DNA from: Lachnospiraceae bacterium
GTDB taxonomy: Bacteria; Bacillota; Clostridia; Lachnospirales; Lachnospiraceae
Length of the DNA stretch: 64,000 bases
NCBI GenBank assembly: GCA_017428265.1
Contig: JAFRRD010000033.1
Span: 1 to 64,000, forward strand
Reading direction: 5' to 3'
Part shown: in pieces, positions 16,808 to 24,828 of the stretch
How the letters are laid out: every line of letters starts with the position of its first letter
How positions within the stretch are numbered: position 1 is the first letter of the stretch
Position numbers and translations under genes: made by a program
Notes under the pieces: generated by a model
Database searches by the model: none
What the model saw: the letters and a program-made list of their open reading frames with translations, nothing else
What the model was told of the DNA's origin: nothing

Positions 16808-17560
16808 TTAATTTGTCTGACTATTCTGACAATTCACTTTTTCGGGCCAGCCGGGCAGATCCGCCCGCAGAATGGCTGTATGCATCCGATCACGGGCCCC
16901 GGGATTTTCCTTCGTGATCTCATTGATCAGCTGCTTAACGTACTCCCGGCGCGTAAAGCCGTCGGCCGGGCAGGGGTTTTTATAGACCGGCAGTTTGTTC
17001 GCCGCAGCATAACCCTTGATATCGGACTCGTCGACATAGATCATCGGCCGGATCACGGTCAGATCCATGCGGTCCAGATACAGGACCGGTGAGAAGCAGT
17101 AAATGCGGCTTTCGTAGATGAGGCTCAGAAACAGCGTCTCGACCATGTCGTTTTTATGATGCCCGTAGGCCACCTTATTGCAGCCCAGTTCCTTCGCCGC
17201 CGTATTAAAGGCCCCTTTGCGCAGCTTTGCGCAGAGAGAACAGGGATTCGTTTCCTTACGGTCCTCAAAGACGATCTCGGCGATCTGCGAAGGAACGACC
17301 GTATAGGGAACGTCCAAAGACTCGCAAAGACGCCTGATCGGCAGCAGACCCTCGGCCGCCTCCGGAAAGCCCATATCGACAGTGATCGCCTGAAGCGTAA
17401 AAGGCTTCGGATAAAAACGTCTGATCCCGGCAAGAGCAGTCAGCAGCGTCAGCGAATCCTTGCCGCCGGAGATACCGACAGCAATAGAGTCACCTTCACT
17501 GATCATTGCGTAATCATCGATCGCCTTGCGTGTGAGACTCATCAATCTCTGAAGATCCAT
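16808..17560 (-). CDS. TtcA-like PP-loop tRNA thiolation protein
   Basis: A 250-residue PP-loop ATPase: S-G-G-K-D-S at residues 31-36, a C-S-L-C pair before L-R-K-G-A-F, and G-H-H-K-N-D-M-V-E-T-L. These match the TtcA/TtuA group, which adenylates tRNA and inserts sulfur with an iron-sulfur cluster; TtcA makes 2-thiocytidine at position 32. The exact tRNA target in Clostridia is not assured. AGGAG lies 7 bases before the ATG. It is bracketed by near-identical inverted 15-mers and lies beside a large hairpin sequence, which is unusual. Confidence 0.85.
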   Translation of the reverse strand: MDLQRLMSLTRKAIDDYAMISEGDSIAVGISGGKDSLTLLTALAGIRRFYPKPFTLQAITVDMGFPEAAEGLLPIRRLCESLDVPYTVVPSQIAEIVFEDRKETNPCSLCAKLRKGAFNTAAKELGCNKVAYGHHKNDMVETLFLSLIYESRIYCFSPVLYLDRMDLTVIRPMIYVDESDIKGYAAANKLPVYKNPCPADGFTRREYVKQLINEITKENPGARDRMHTAILRADLPGWPEKVNCQNSQTN

Positions 17561-17645
17561 AAATAAACTCCTAAAAACGTAAAGACAGAAGTAAACTAAA
17601 TTATTGTCTGTAAAGTATAGCTTGAGGGAGTATTTGCTAAGTACC

Positions 17646-17721
17646 CAACTTTAACGAAACAGTTGAGGGCCGAATTGGCAAATTTACCCCTCTTTTAGTC
17701 CTCAACTTTTCGTTAAAGTTG
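17646..17721. repeat. Long inverted repeat (22/23-bp arms)
   Basis: Left arm 17646-17668 and right arm 17700-17721 are complementary over 22 positions apart from a one-base bulge; both carry AACTTTAACGAAA and GTTGAGG. The loop is 31 bases. It could form a cruciform or RNA hairpin. No T-tract follows on either strand, so a simple terminator is unlikely. Confidence 0.85.
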
Positions 17722-17723
17722 AC

Positions 17724-17738
17724 TTTTGCGAATAATTG
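17724..17738. repeat. 15-bp inverted-repeat copy, right of the TtcA-like gene
   Basis: TTTTGCGAATAATTG, whose reverse complement matches 16781-16795 at 14 of 15 positions. Confidence 0.65.
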
Positions 17739-17769
17739 CCTGTCTCTAGCTTACTTCTCTCTTATTTAT

Positions 17770-17812
17770 TTGTCAAGGCTTTTTTGACAAGTTCCCGCAG
17801 ATTTGCTATATT
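17770..17812 (+). promoter_or_regulatory. Promoter of the surface-type hypothetical gene
   Basis: TTGACA (17784-17789), 17 bp, TATATT (17807-17812). The -35 is part of a palindrome TTGTCAA-ggctttt-TTGACAA (17770-17790), a possible operator. Confidence 0.8.
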
Positions 17813-17895
17813 TTCTGCAGAGCAAAATACGACTGTGATCCAATCACGATTGCCTTATCTTTTTGGGATTATTATCAGTCGGGAAAGGAACTTCC

Positions 17896-18894
17896 ATGGA
17901 TAATAAAAATACAAACAATGTATTCCGAATGACTATGGTTGTTCTTGTTTTGCTTATCGTCATCTATGTAATCTCATCAGCGTTAACTGTTTTATTTATG
18001 GGGTTAGCGCTCGGTATTGCAAACAGAACAGATCCATACGATTCTTCAGACTCTTCTTCTGTGGAGTATTCGGTACCGGAAAGTTCAGAAAGCATTCATT
18101 CTTCCGAAGTCATTATTGAGAGTTATCCTGCCGAAACTCTTCCGGATTACGAAGTTCATACCCTTCCGCCGACTACGGAGGCACCGACCACCGAAGAGCC
18201 AACGACTGAAGAACCGTCTTCCGAGGAACCCACGACTGCCGAGCCGGAAACGACAGTTCCTGACACAACGACAGCCGAAGGAACCTCTGAAGCCCTCGAA
18301 ACCACGGCCGAACCGGTCTCAACAGAGCCTTCGACTGAATTTTCTGAAAATTCTGACAATTTAGCGTATATCGGGACCTGGCATCTGGAATACGACCTTG
18401 CCCCGGCCCAGGCAGACGCTGTCTCACAGCGCTATTTGCTTCCGCGCATGCCCGAACGGCGTGTTATTCTCCGCCTTTCCGCCGAACTTCACGATGACGG
18501 CACGATTCGCCTCGTCTTTGCGCAAGAAGATGCCGATGCCTTTAAAACCGCCTTAAACGGCTGGTACAGCGATTGTGCGTCGATCTATGCGGAATCCGGC
18601 GCCGGAACGGTTCAAAAGGCAGCATTCGCCTCCTGGGCGGCTTACCGCAAGGGTCTGTATGCTCTTCTCTCCCCGGATACCGTAAACAGGGTCAAGGCCA
18701 ACTGGTATGCCGAAGGCAATACGATCTATGTCACCGATGACGGCGTTGTCCAGGCTGAGATCACGACCGCTTTTGCTTCTGACGGTCTGACGGTTACGGA
18801 TTTTACCGTCAGAAATCCTGATTACCGCGACACCGTCGCTCTGATGCAGTCTTCCCTCGGCTTCACCGCTCCGTATCATCTGACCAAAGACTGA
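17896..18894 (+). CDS. Membrane-anchored hypothetical protein with Thr/Glu/Pro-rich stalk
   Basis: A 332-residue protein I do not recognise. A short N-terminus is followed by one long hydrophobic segment (about residues 12-40), then an extracellular stalk (45-150) rich in Ser, Thr, Glu and Pro with repeats of the type T-T-E-E-P, then a C-terminal globular domain (from about 155, starting Y-I-G-T-W-H-L-E-Y). Such stalks are common in surface proteins. The start at 17896 has AAAGGAA upstream; an in-frame ATG at 17863 lies too close to the promoter and lacks a site. It has its own promoter and a terminator hairpin after it. Confidence 0.75.
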   Translation: MDNKNTNNVFRMTMVVLVLLIVIYVISSALTVLFMGLALGIANRTDPYDSSDSSSVEYSVPESSESIHSSEVIIESYPAETLPDYEVHTLPPTTEAPTTEEPTTEEPSSEEPTTAEPETTVPDTTTAEGTSEALETTAEPVSTEPSTEFSENSDNLAYIGTWHLEYDLAPAQADAVSQRYLLPRMPERRVILRLSAELHDDGTIRLVFAQEDADAFKTALNGWYSDCASIYAESGAGTVQKAAFASWAAYRKGLYALLSPDTVNRVKANWYAEGNTIYVTDDGVVQAEITTAFASDGLTVTDFTVRNPDYRDTVALMQSSLGFTAPYHLTKD

Positions 18895-18914
18895 GGCTTC
18901 CTGTCATACAAATC

Positions 18915-18937
18915 CAGGCGCGAAAGCGCCTTTTTTC
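18915..18937 (+). terminator. Terminator after the surface-type gene
   Basis: AGGCGC-gaaa-GCGCCT followed by TTTTTT, a strong short terminator. It lies only 12 bases before the first ATG of the DUF4956 fragment and would cut that gene off from upstream transcription. Confidence 0.9.
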
Positions 18938-18948
18938 ATATAGGCGTC

Positions 18949-19476
18949 ATGTACTCGTCTTCTTTCGGCGTGACCCTCATTGCTCTCACGATGATCACCT
19001 CGCAGGTGATCCTGGCGGTCACGTCCAACGTCGTTCTGTCCCTCGGCATGGTCGGCGCCCTTTCGATCGTCCGTTTCCGTACCGCGATCAAGGAACCGCT
19101 TGACATCGCCTTCCTTTTCTGGTCGATCGCTGCCGGCATCATCCTTGCGGCAGGCATGATCCCTCTTGCCGTCATCGGCAGCGTGATCATCGGGCTCATC
19201 CTGCTCTTTTTCGTCAATAAGAAAGACCACAGAAATCCGTACATCATCGTACTCTCCTGCCGCGACAACGCCTCGGAGACCGCTCCGATGAAGTTCGTAC
19301 GGGACCACGTCGAACGCTGCGTGGTCAAGTCGAAATCCGCGAGAAGCGGCCTTGTCGAAGTCAACATGGAAGTTCGTCTTAAGGACGACAACACCGATTT
19401 CATCAACGAGCTTTCTTCGATGGGCGGCGTCAGCAGTGCGGCGCTCGTCAGCTTCAACGGCGAATACATGGGATAA
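18949..19476 (+). pseudogene. DUF4956 membrane protein, 5'-truncated
   Basis: The 175-residue frame begins M-Y-S-S-S-F, a block that in full-length DUF4956 proteins lies about 70-80 residues in, after two membrane helices. The rest is normal: L-S-L-G-M-V-G-A-L-S-I-V-R-F-R-T-A-I-K near residue 30, two membrane segments, and a soluble C-terminal domain. No other ATG exists between the TGA at 18892-18894 and 18949, there is no good ribosome-binding site, and a terminator stands just upstream. DUF4956 genes usually sit between a VTC-type polyphosphate polymerase gene and cotH; cotH is here but the VTC gene is absent. It may be a remnant, or a short form translated from an unusual start. Confidence 0.7.
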
Positions 19477-19488
19477 GGAGCAAAGGGA

Positions 19489-21666
19489 ATGTCAACGAGC
19501 AAACACATCAATAAGATCTGTATTGCCGGCGTTGCCCTGATGCTTGCCCTCACACTCGTGTTCATGTGCGGCGGCGCCCTGGGCATCACCGCGTCGGCAA
19601 AGACACTTAAATACGAAAGCACGATCTTCGATACTTCCTACGTGCACTCCATCGACATCGTGATGGACGACTGGGATACTTTCATCGAAAACTGCGAAAA
19701 TGAGGAATATGCCGTCTGCACGGTCTTGATCGACGGAAAGAAGCATTCCAATATCGCGATCCGGGCCAAGGGCAACACCTCTCTTTCCTCGGTCAGATCG
19801 TCCGGCAGTCAGCGTTACAGCTTCAAGCTGGAATTCGACCAATACCAGGCCGGAAAGTCTCTTGACGGGCTCGACAAGCTCTGCCTCAACAATCTGATCC
19901 AGGACAATACGATGATGAAGGATTACCTGGTCTATCAGATGATGAGCGATTTCGGTGCCGACAGCCCGCTCTGCTCTTTCGCCTATCTGACGGTCAACGG
20001 AAAGGACTGGGGGCTGTATCTGGCGGTGGAAGGCGTTGAAGACAGTTTCCTCGCACGCAATTACGGTTCAAATACCGGCGAGCTGTACAAACCGGACAGC
20101 CTGAGTTTCGGCGGCGGCCGCGGCAACGGCAAGGATTTTAATTTCGATGACCTGGACTTTGATTTCGGCTTCAATTCCGGCAGCAAAGACAGTGACAGCA
20201 ATGCCAGCAATGCCAGCAATGGCAGCAGCACGCCGTCGGTTCCGGACCAGGGCAATTTTGATCCGGGAAATATGGGGAACTTCAATCCCGGGGATATGGG
20301 CAGTTTTAACCCGGGTGATATGGGTAGTTTCAACCCCGGTGACATGAGCGGATTCCCGCAGGGCGGCCAGGGAAGCTTCAACCCCGGCGATGCAGGCAGC
20401 TCCAATCCCGGCAGCCAGTTCCCCGGCATGCCCGGCGGAAGTTCTGACGGAAGCGGCCAGACAACTGATCCGTCTCAGTCCGGTAATTCCTCTCAGTCCG
20501 GCGAACAGTCTCAATCCGGCAGCCAGTCGCAGTCAAGCAGCCGGCCCGGAAATATGCCCGGCGGTATGGGCGGCTTCGGCGGCATGGGCAGCGACGACGT
20601 CAAGCTGAAATACATCGATGACGATCCGGAAAGCTACAGCAACATTTTCGACAGTGCCAAGACCGATATCACATCGGCCGACAAGACCCGCCTGATCGAA
20701 TCGCTGAAAAAGCTCAGTTCCTACACGGATCTTGAAGACGCCCTCGATATGGACGAAGTCCTTCGGTATTTCGTCGTGCACGTCTTTGTCTGCAACGGCG
20801 ACAGTTATACCGGTAGCATGATCCATAATTACTACCTGCACGAAAGTGACGGCAAGTTGGGCATGATCCCCTGGGATTACAACCTTGCTTTCGGTACCTT
20901 CCAGGGCGGCAATGCCTCCTCTTCCGTCAATGCTTCGATCGACAGCCCGGTCTCTGGCAGTCTTGACGACCGTCCGATGGTCGGTTGGATCTTCTCCGAC
21001 GAGACCTATACCGAACAGTATCATCAGCTGTTTGCGGAATTTATCGAAAAGTGGTTCACGAACGGCGAACTGGAAAAACTGATCGATGAAACGGCTGAAA
21101 TGCTTCGTCCCTATGTGGAAAAAGACCCGAGCAAGTTCTGCACGACCGAAGAATTTGAAACCGGCGTTGACACGCTGAAGCAGTTCGTTTCGCTCCGCGC
21201 AGAGGCCGTAAGCCGTCAGCTTAACGGTGACAGCACCGCTGTTGAGACCGGCGACCTGAACCTCTCGACCATGGGTTCCATGGGCAGCAGCAAAGGCGGC
21301 AACATGGGAGGCATGACGATGCCCGGCGGCTCACAGCCTGGGCAGTTCCCCGGCGGCTCTCAGGGAAGTTTCCCTTCCCGTCCCGGGAGCAGCTCCTCAA
21401 ACAGCGGCAGCCAGTCGGGAGAAAGCACTTCTGAAACTTCGGAAAGCACGGAATCAGGCCGCAAGAGCGGACAGAGCCAGACAAGACCCGGCAACAGTTC
21501 AGGGAACTCCGGCAGTTCTTCCTTTCCGGGCGGATCATCTTTCCCCGGCGGCAGTTCAGGCAGTTCCCAAAATCTCAGTTCTTCCGCTTCCTTCTGGATC
21601 CTGACCGGTGTCTCGGTCATCATCCTGGCAGCCGGACTGATCATCGTCATCAAAAAGAAAGTCTGA
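19489..21666 (+). CDS. CotH-family secreted protein kinase with C-terminal anchor
   Basis: A 725-residue protein: a signal peptide (residues 1-37, likely cut after T-A-S-A), the CotH domain starting near 40 (D-I-V-M-D-D-W-D), K-P-D at about 205, then a 160-residue low-complexity insert, and the domain resuming at about 365 with L-K-Y-I-D-D-D; I-P-W-D-Y-N-L-A-F-G near 463 is the conserved active-site segment. A Ser/Gly/Pro-rich stretch and a final membrane helix (700-720) before K-K-K-V follow. CotH proteins are atypical kinases that phosphorylate coat or surface proteins. AAGGAG lies 8 bases upstream, and the gene follows DUF4956 by 12 bases. Confidence 0.9.
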   Translation: MSTSKHINKICIAGVALMLALTLVFMCGGALGITASAKTLKYESTIFDTSYVHSIDIVMDDWDTFIENCENEEYAVCTVLIDGKKHSNIAIRAKGNTSLSSVRSSGSQRYSFKLEFDQYQAGKSLDGLDKLCLNNLIQDNTMMKDYLVYQMMSDFGADSPLCSFAYLTVNGKDWGLYLAVEGVEDSFLARNYGSNTGELYKPDSLSFGGGRGNGKDFNFDDLDFDFGFNSGSKDSDSNASNASNGSSTPSVPDQGNFDPGNMGNFNPGDMGSFNPGDMGSFNPGDMSGFPQGGQGSFNPGDAGSSNPGSQFPGMPGGSSDGSGQTTDPSQSGNSSQSGEQSQSGSQSQSSSRPGNMPGGMGGFGGMGSDDVKLKYIDDDPESYSNIFDSAKTDITSADKTRLIESLKKLSSYTDLEDALDMDEVLRYFVVHVFVCNGDSYTGSMIHNYYLHESDGKLGMIPWDYNLAFGTFQGGNASSSVNASIDSPVSGSLDDRPMVGWIFSDETYTEQYHQLFAEFIEKWFTNGELEKLIDETAEMLRPYVEKDPSKFCTTEEFETGVDTLKQFVSLRAEAVSRQLNGDSTAVETGDLNLSTMGSMGSSKGGNMGGMTMPGGSQPGQFPGGSQGSFPSRPGSSSSNSGSQSGESTSETSESTESGRKSGQSQTRPGNSSGNSGSSSFPGGSSFPGGSSGSSQNLSSSASFWILTGVSVIILAAGLIIVIKKKV
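20254..20397 (+). repeat. Six tandem 24-bp repeats inside cotH
   Basis: Six consecutive 8-residue units: NFDPGNMG, NFNPGDMG, SFNPGDMG, SFNPGDMS, GFPQGGQG, SFNPGDAG. Units 2-4 are nearly identical in protein but differ at synonymous sites. Such a tract can change length by slippage. Confidence 0.9.
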
Positions 21667-21702
21667 TCCGTACCGATTTCGGACAGACATCATAACACAG
21701 CA

Positions 21703-21741
21703 AAGCGCCGCAGGCTGACTCCCCTGCGGCGCTTCTTTCTT
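21703..21741. terminator. Terminator between cotH and the DUF6472 gene
   Basis: A perfect 12-bp stem AAGCGCCGCAGG / CCTGCGGCGCTT with an 8-base loop, then CTTTCTT. It probably ends both convergent transcripts. Confidence 0.85.
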
Positions 21742-21754
21742 CTCTTCTCTTTTA

Positions 21755-21943
21755 TCAGATCTGCTTGTGCACGATCAGGTATTCGTCGCCGAAGCGGTAG
21801 AACGGGCAGCTTTCGGTCCGGCCGGTCAGAAAATTCGCATAATCGTCCTCGTCCAGATCCATCACGCAGAAATACTCATCGTATTCCTCGTCATATTCGA
21901 AATACAGGCAGCTTTCACAGCTTGTCTGAGCCTTCTTTTCCAC
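21755..21943 (-). CDS. Small cysteine-containing protein, DUF6472-like
   Basis: A 62-residue acidic protein with C-E-S-C near the N-terminus and two further cysteines (Y-F-C-V-M-D-L-D and S-C-P-F-Y). The pattern C-x2-C ... C ... C with a D-E-D-D block is that of the DUF6472 family of Clostridia, and suggests a small metal site. The function is unknown. It follows guaB closely on the same strand, so it is probably co-transcribed. Confidence 0.75.
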   Translation of the reverse strand: MEKKAQTSCESCLYFEYDEEYDEYFCVMDLDEDDYANFLTGRTESCPFYRFGDEYLIVHKQI

Positions 21944-21983
21944 TCTCCGCCTCCGCAGCGCTTATTGATGACACGCCGGGCAA

Positions 21984-23492
21984 TTATTTGACCGCCGGGT
22001 TCTTTTCCTTCGGAATAACGTCGTGTGCGCCGCCTTCCACGATGCTGACCGAGCTGACCAGCGTCAGGGTTGCCTTCTGCTGCAGTTCCTCGATCGTCAG
22101 CGCACCGCAGTTGCACATGGTCGAGCGGACCTTGCTGAGCGTCATCAGCACGTTGTCCTTCAGCCTGCCGGCATAGGGAACGTAGGAATCCACGCCTTCC
22201 TCAAAGGACAGTTTCCTGTCGCCGCCCATGTCGTAGCGCTGCCAGTTGCGTGCACGCGCCGAGCCTTCGCCCCAGTACTCCTTGTAGTAGGTGCCGCCGA
22301 TGCTGACCTTGTTGGACGGGCTTTCGTCGAAGCGGGCAAAATAGCGGCCCAGCATGATGAAATCGGCGCCCATGGCCAGAGCCAGGGTGATGTGGTGGTC
22401 ATAAACGATGCCGCCGTCGGAGCAGACCGGAACGTAGATGCCGGTCTCCTTGAAATACTCATCGCGCGCCTTGCAGACGTCGATGAGCGCCGTTGCCTGG
22501 CCGCGGCCGATGCCCTTGGTCTCGCGGGTGATGCAGATCGATCCGCCGCCGATACCTACCTTGACGAAGTCGGCGCCGCATTCGGCCAGGAAGCGGAAAC
22601 CTTCGGCGCTGACCACGTTGCCCGCGCCGACCTTCACGCTGTCGCCGTAATGTTCACGGATCCAGTCGATCGTGATCTTCTGCCATTCCGAGAAGCCTTC
22701 GGAGGAATCGATGCAGAGAACGTCCGCACCGGCTTCCAGGAGGGCCGGGACGCGTTCTGCATAGTCGCGGGTGTTGATGCCGGCGCCGACCACATAGCGT
22801 TTTTCCGCATCAAGCAGTTCATTAGGGTTCTGCTTGTGGCTCTCATAGTCCTTGCGGAACACGATGTAGCAGAGCCTGCCTTCGCTGTCGACGATCGGCA
22901 GTGCGTTCAGCTTATGATCCCAGATGATGTCGTTGGCATCCTTCAGGGTCGTTCCTTCGGGAGCCCAGACCATCTTCTCGAACGGCGTCATGAATTCGGA
23001 GACCGGCGTGCTCATGGCCATGCGGCTCACGCGGTAGTCACGGCTCGTCACGATGCCGAGGAGTTTCCCCTCAGGCGTTCCGTCGCTCGTCACGGCGATC
23101 GTCGAATGCCCGGTGCGTTGCGTGAGTTCCACAACGTCGCCGAGCGTATCGTCCGGACGGATATTGGAATCGCTGCGCACAAAGCCGGCCTTGAAATTCT
23201 TGGCCCGGCGTACCATCGCAGCCTCGCTTTCCACGCTCTGCGAACCGAAAATGAAGGACACGCCGCCTTCCTGGGCCAGCGCGACGGCCAGGCGGTCGCC
23301 GGAAACCGACTGCATGATGGCCGAAACCAGCGGGATATTCATGGTAAGAGGGCACGCCTCTTCTCCCTTCCTGAACTTGACAACAGGTGTTTTCAGCGAC
23401 ACGTTGGCGGGAATGCAGTCCGCGGACGAATAGCCGGGGATCAGAAGATATTCGTTGAAGGTATGTGCGGGTTCCTGAATAAAGGTTGCCAT
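21984..23492 (-). CDS. guaB: IMP dehydrogenase
   Basis: A 502-residue (beta-alpha)8 enzyme that oxidises IMP to XMP, the committed step to GMP. Two CBS domains occupy about residues 110-230; the catalytic cysteine is Cys320 in [19 protein letters not shown] follows, and an R-Y pair sits in the flap (N-W-Q-R-Y). The sequence belongs to the variant IMPDH type found in Clostridia rather than the B. subtilis type. The start at 23492 has GGAGG upstream; the frame runs on upstream, but only through promoter and tmRNA sequence. Confidence 0.94.
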   Translation of the reverse strand: MATFIQEPAHTFNEYLLIPGYSSADCIPANVSLKTPVVKFRKGEEACPLTMNIPLVSAIMQSVSGDRLAVALAQEGGVSFIFGSQSVESEAAMVRRAKNFKAGFVRSDSNIRPDDTLGDVVELTQRTGHSTIAVTSDGTPEGKLLGIVTSRDYRVSRMAMSTPVSEFMTPFEKMVWAPEGTTLKDANDIIWDHKLNALPIVDSEGRLCYIVFRKDYESHKQNPNELLDAEKRYVVGAGINTRDYAERVPALLEAGADVLCIDSSEGFSEWQKITIDWIREHYGDSVKVGAGNVVSAEGFRFLAECGADFVKVGIGGGSICITRETKGIGRGQATALIDVCKARDEYFKETGIYVPVCSDGGIVYDHHITLALAMGADFIMLGRYFARFDESPSNKVSIGGTYYKEYWGEGSARARNWQRYDMGGDRKLSFEEGVDSYVPYAGRLKDNVLMTLSKVRSTMCNCGALTIEELQQKATLTLVSSVSIVEGGAHDVIPKEKNPAVK

Positions 23493-23528
23493 GGATCCTC
23501 CTTGCTGAACTTCGGTTAAATTTTTGCT

Positions 23529-23557
23529 ATTGTATCGCGTAATCCGCAATAATGCAA
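23529..23557 (-). promoter_or_regulatory. guaB promoter
   Basis: On the minus strand, TTGCAT (23552-23557), 17 bp, TACAAT (23529-23534). This gives a leader of about 30 bases. Confidence 0.8.
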
Positions 23558-23617
23558 GCCGTAAAAACTGAAAATTTGCTAAAAAGACTTCCCGGTGCTG
23601 CGTGATCATTTCAGGCA

Positions 23618-23644
23618 TAAAAGAAAGAGGCCCTGCGGCCTCTT
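23618..23644 (-). terminator. tmRNA terminator
   Basis: On the minus strand, AAGAGGCC-gcag-GGCCTCTT followed by TCTTTTAT, 42 bases downstream of the tmRNA 3' end. Confidence 0.9.
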
Positions 23645-23685
23645 CTTTGTGATCACATGCCCGTCGAAACAGGGCTGAGGAAGTA

Positions 23686-24030
23686 TGGAGCTGAGGGGAA
23701 TCGAACCCCTGTCCGAAAGTCCATCCATACCAGGCTCTACCATCATAGTTTGTGCTTTGACATTCCCTCCGTCCGACGTTCACAAACAAACTGCGGATTT
23801 CAGTAGCTTCATTTTATCCATCCGGCCCGCTAAGCTTAAGGCCGGCAGTTCCCCGACTTCATGATGCCGGTTGACCGGGGTGTCGAGTGGCCCCGGGCCG
23901 ACAAGCCGCAATTAAGCGGCTAACGCAACGTTATTGTTGGCGTTTATATTTAATTCCGTTTTGATGCGCAGTCACGGTCTGCGAATGGCTCCTCGAATCT
24001 CAAAACCCCCGTCGAAACCAGTACAACCCC
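23686..24030 (-). ncRNA. ssrA: Transfer-messenger RNA (tmRNA)
   Basis: The 5' end GGGGTTG (from 24030) pairs with CAGCTCC at the 3' end (23687-23693) to form the acceptor stem. The conserved 5' block with GGTTTCGACGGGG and the T-arm GGGGTTCGATTCCCC are both present. The length is about 345 bases, and CCA is not encoded. The tag frame reads N-I-N-A-N-N-N-V-A-L-A-A-stop; the exact resume codon is not certain, but the V-A-L-A-A ending is a standard degron. tmRNA rescues stalled ribosomes with SmpB, which is not in this window. Confidence 0.97.
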
Positions 24031-24065
24031 CGGTTCGGCCTGAAGGATCGGTTCAGGTCAAATAT

Positions 24066-24094
24066 ACTATACGCCGTCGAGGCGCAGTTGTCAA
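24066..24094 (-). promoter_or_regulatory. tmRNA promoter
   Basis: On the minus strand a perfect TTGACA (24089-24094), 17 bp, TATAGT (24066-24071). The -35 element contains the TGA stop codon of plsY. The start site should lie about 30 bases before the mature 5' end, leaving a leader for RNase P. Confidence 0.9.
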
Positions 24095-24828
24095 GATGAC
24101 CGTTTTTCAGCCTTTTCTTCCTTCTTTTCGCGTCGGACCTCGCGTCTTTCCTCCCTCTTCTCACCGCGTTTTTCGTCGCGTTTTTCAAAATAGGACGCCA
24201 GGAAGATCTTGTTCTCCTTCCCGGTCAGAAGACGCCCGATGTTTTCCCGGTGCATGAAAACGGCCAGGCACCAGACAGTCCCGATCAGGATCGCTGCTTC
24301 CGTAAGAGATAAAACACCCATCGAAATGATCCCTCGGCTGCACAGGACCAGGAACAGGATCGCATCTACAGTCACCATGATCAGGCTGGCCAGGGAGGCG
24401 TAACAGGTAAACCAGAGGATGCCGACGAACAGGACGAAGGCGACGAGCCCGGTCCGCCAGTCCAGCAGCAACATCAGGCTTCCGCTCACCGCGATGCCCT
24501 TGCCGCCGTGAAAGCCCATGTGGAAGGGGAAATCGTGCCCCAGGATGACGCCGAGACCGGTATACAGTTTCAGCAGGAGGATCAATTCGGGATGATTCCG
24601 TCCGAAGATCAGCCAGACGGCGAGGTAGGCCAGCATCATTTTGCTGAAATCCCCGAAAAAGGTCAGCACGCCCGCCTTGGATCCCATGACGCGAAGGGCG
24701 TTGGTCGTGCCGGCATTCCCGCTGCCGTGCTCGCGGATGTTCAGACCCATTTTCTTCGCAATCAGGACGCTGGTCTCAAAATTGCCGAAAAGATAGCCGA
24801 TGACAAGGGCCAGGATACGAGTGATCAT
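24091..24828 (-). CDS. plsY: Glycerol-3-phosphate acyltransferase PlsY with charged tail
   Basis: A 245-residue membrane enzyme that transfers acyl groups from acyl phosphate to glycerol 3-phosphate. The three PlsY motifs are visible: G-S-G-N-A-G-T-T-N near residue 36, G-H-D-F-P near 96 with G-G-K-G-I-A close behind, and a later H-R-E-N-I-G-R. The membrane part ends near residue 200. A 30-residue tail made almost only of Lys, Arg and Glu follows, which is not usual for PlsY. The gene overlaps der by 4 bases. Confidence 0.93.
   Translation of the reverse strand: MITRILALVIGYLFGNFETSVLIAKKMGLNIREHGSGNAGTTNALRVMGSKAGVLTFFGDFSKMMLAYLAVWLIFGRNHPELILLLKLYTGLGVILGHDFPFHMGFHGGKGIAVSGSLMLLLDWRTGLVAFVLFVGILWFTCYASLASLIMVTVDAILFLVLCSRGIISMGVLSLTEAAILIGTVWCLAVFMHRENIGRLLTGKENKIFLASYFEKRDEKRGEKREERREVRREKKEEKAEKRSS

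Larger units (their letters stand above)
17561..17895. other. AT-rich intergenic region with nested inverted repeats
   Basis: 335 bases without a gene, clearly richer in A+T than the flanks. It holds a possible -10 (TATACT, minus strand, 17614-17619) for the TtcA-like gene, the long imperfect hairpin at 17646-17721, the right copy of a 15-bp inverted repeat (17724-17738) and a consensus promoter for the gene at 17896. No ORF or tRNA is visible. The composition shift suggests an acquired or rearranged segment. Confidence 0.7.

Noticed and set aside
16781..17738. Insertion sequence around the TtcA-like gene
   Set aside because: No transposase lies inside and no target-site duplication is visible; only the inverted repeats support it, so it is kept as an observation, not a mobile-element call.
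20254..20397. Regular repeats, considered as CRISPR
   Set aside because: The units are 24 bp, in tandem without spacers and in frame with cotH; they encode an 8-residue protein repeat.
23493..23789. In-frame extension of guaB by 99 residues
   Set aside because: It runs through the guaB promoter, the tmRNA terminator and part of the tmRNA, and the conserved start with GGAGG is at 23492.
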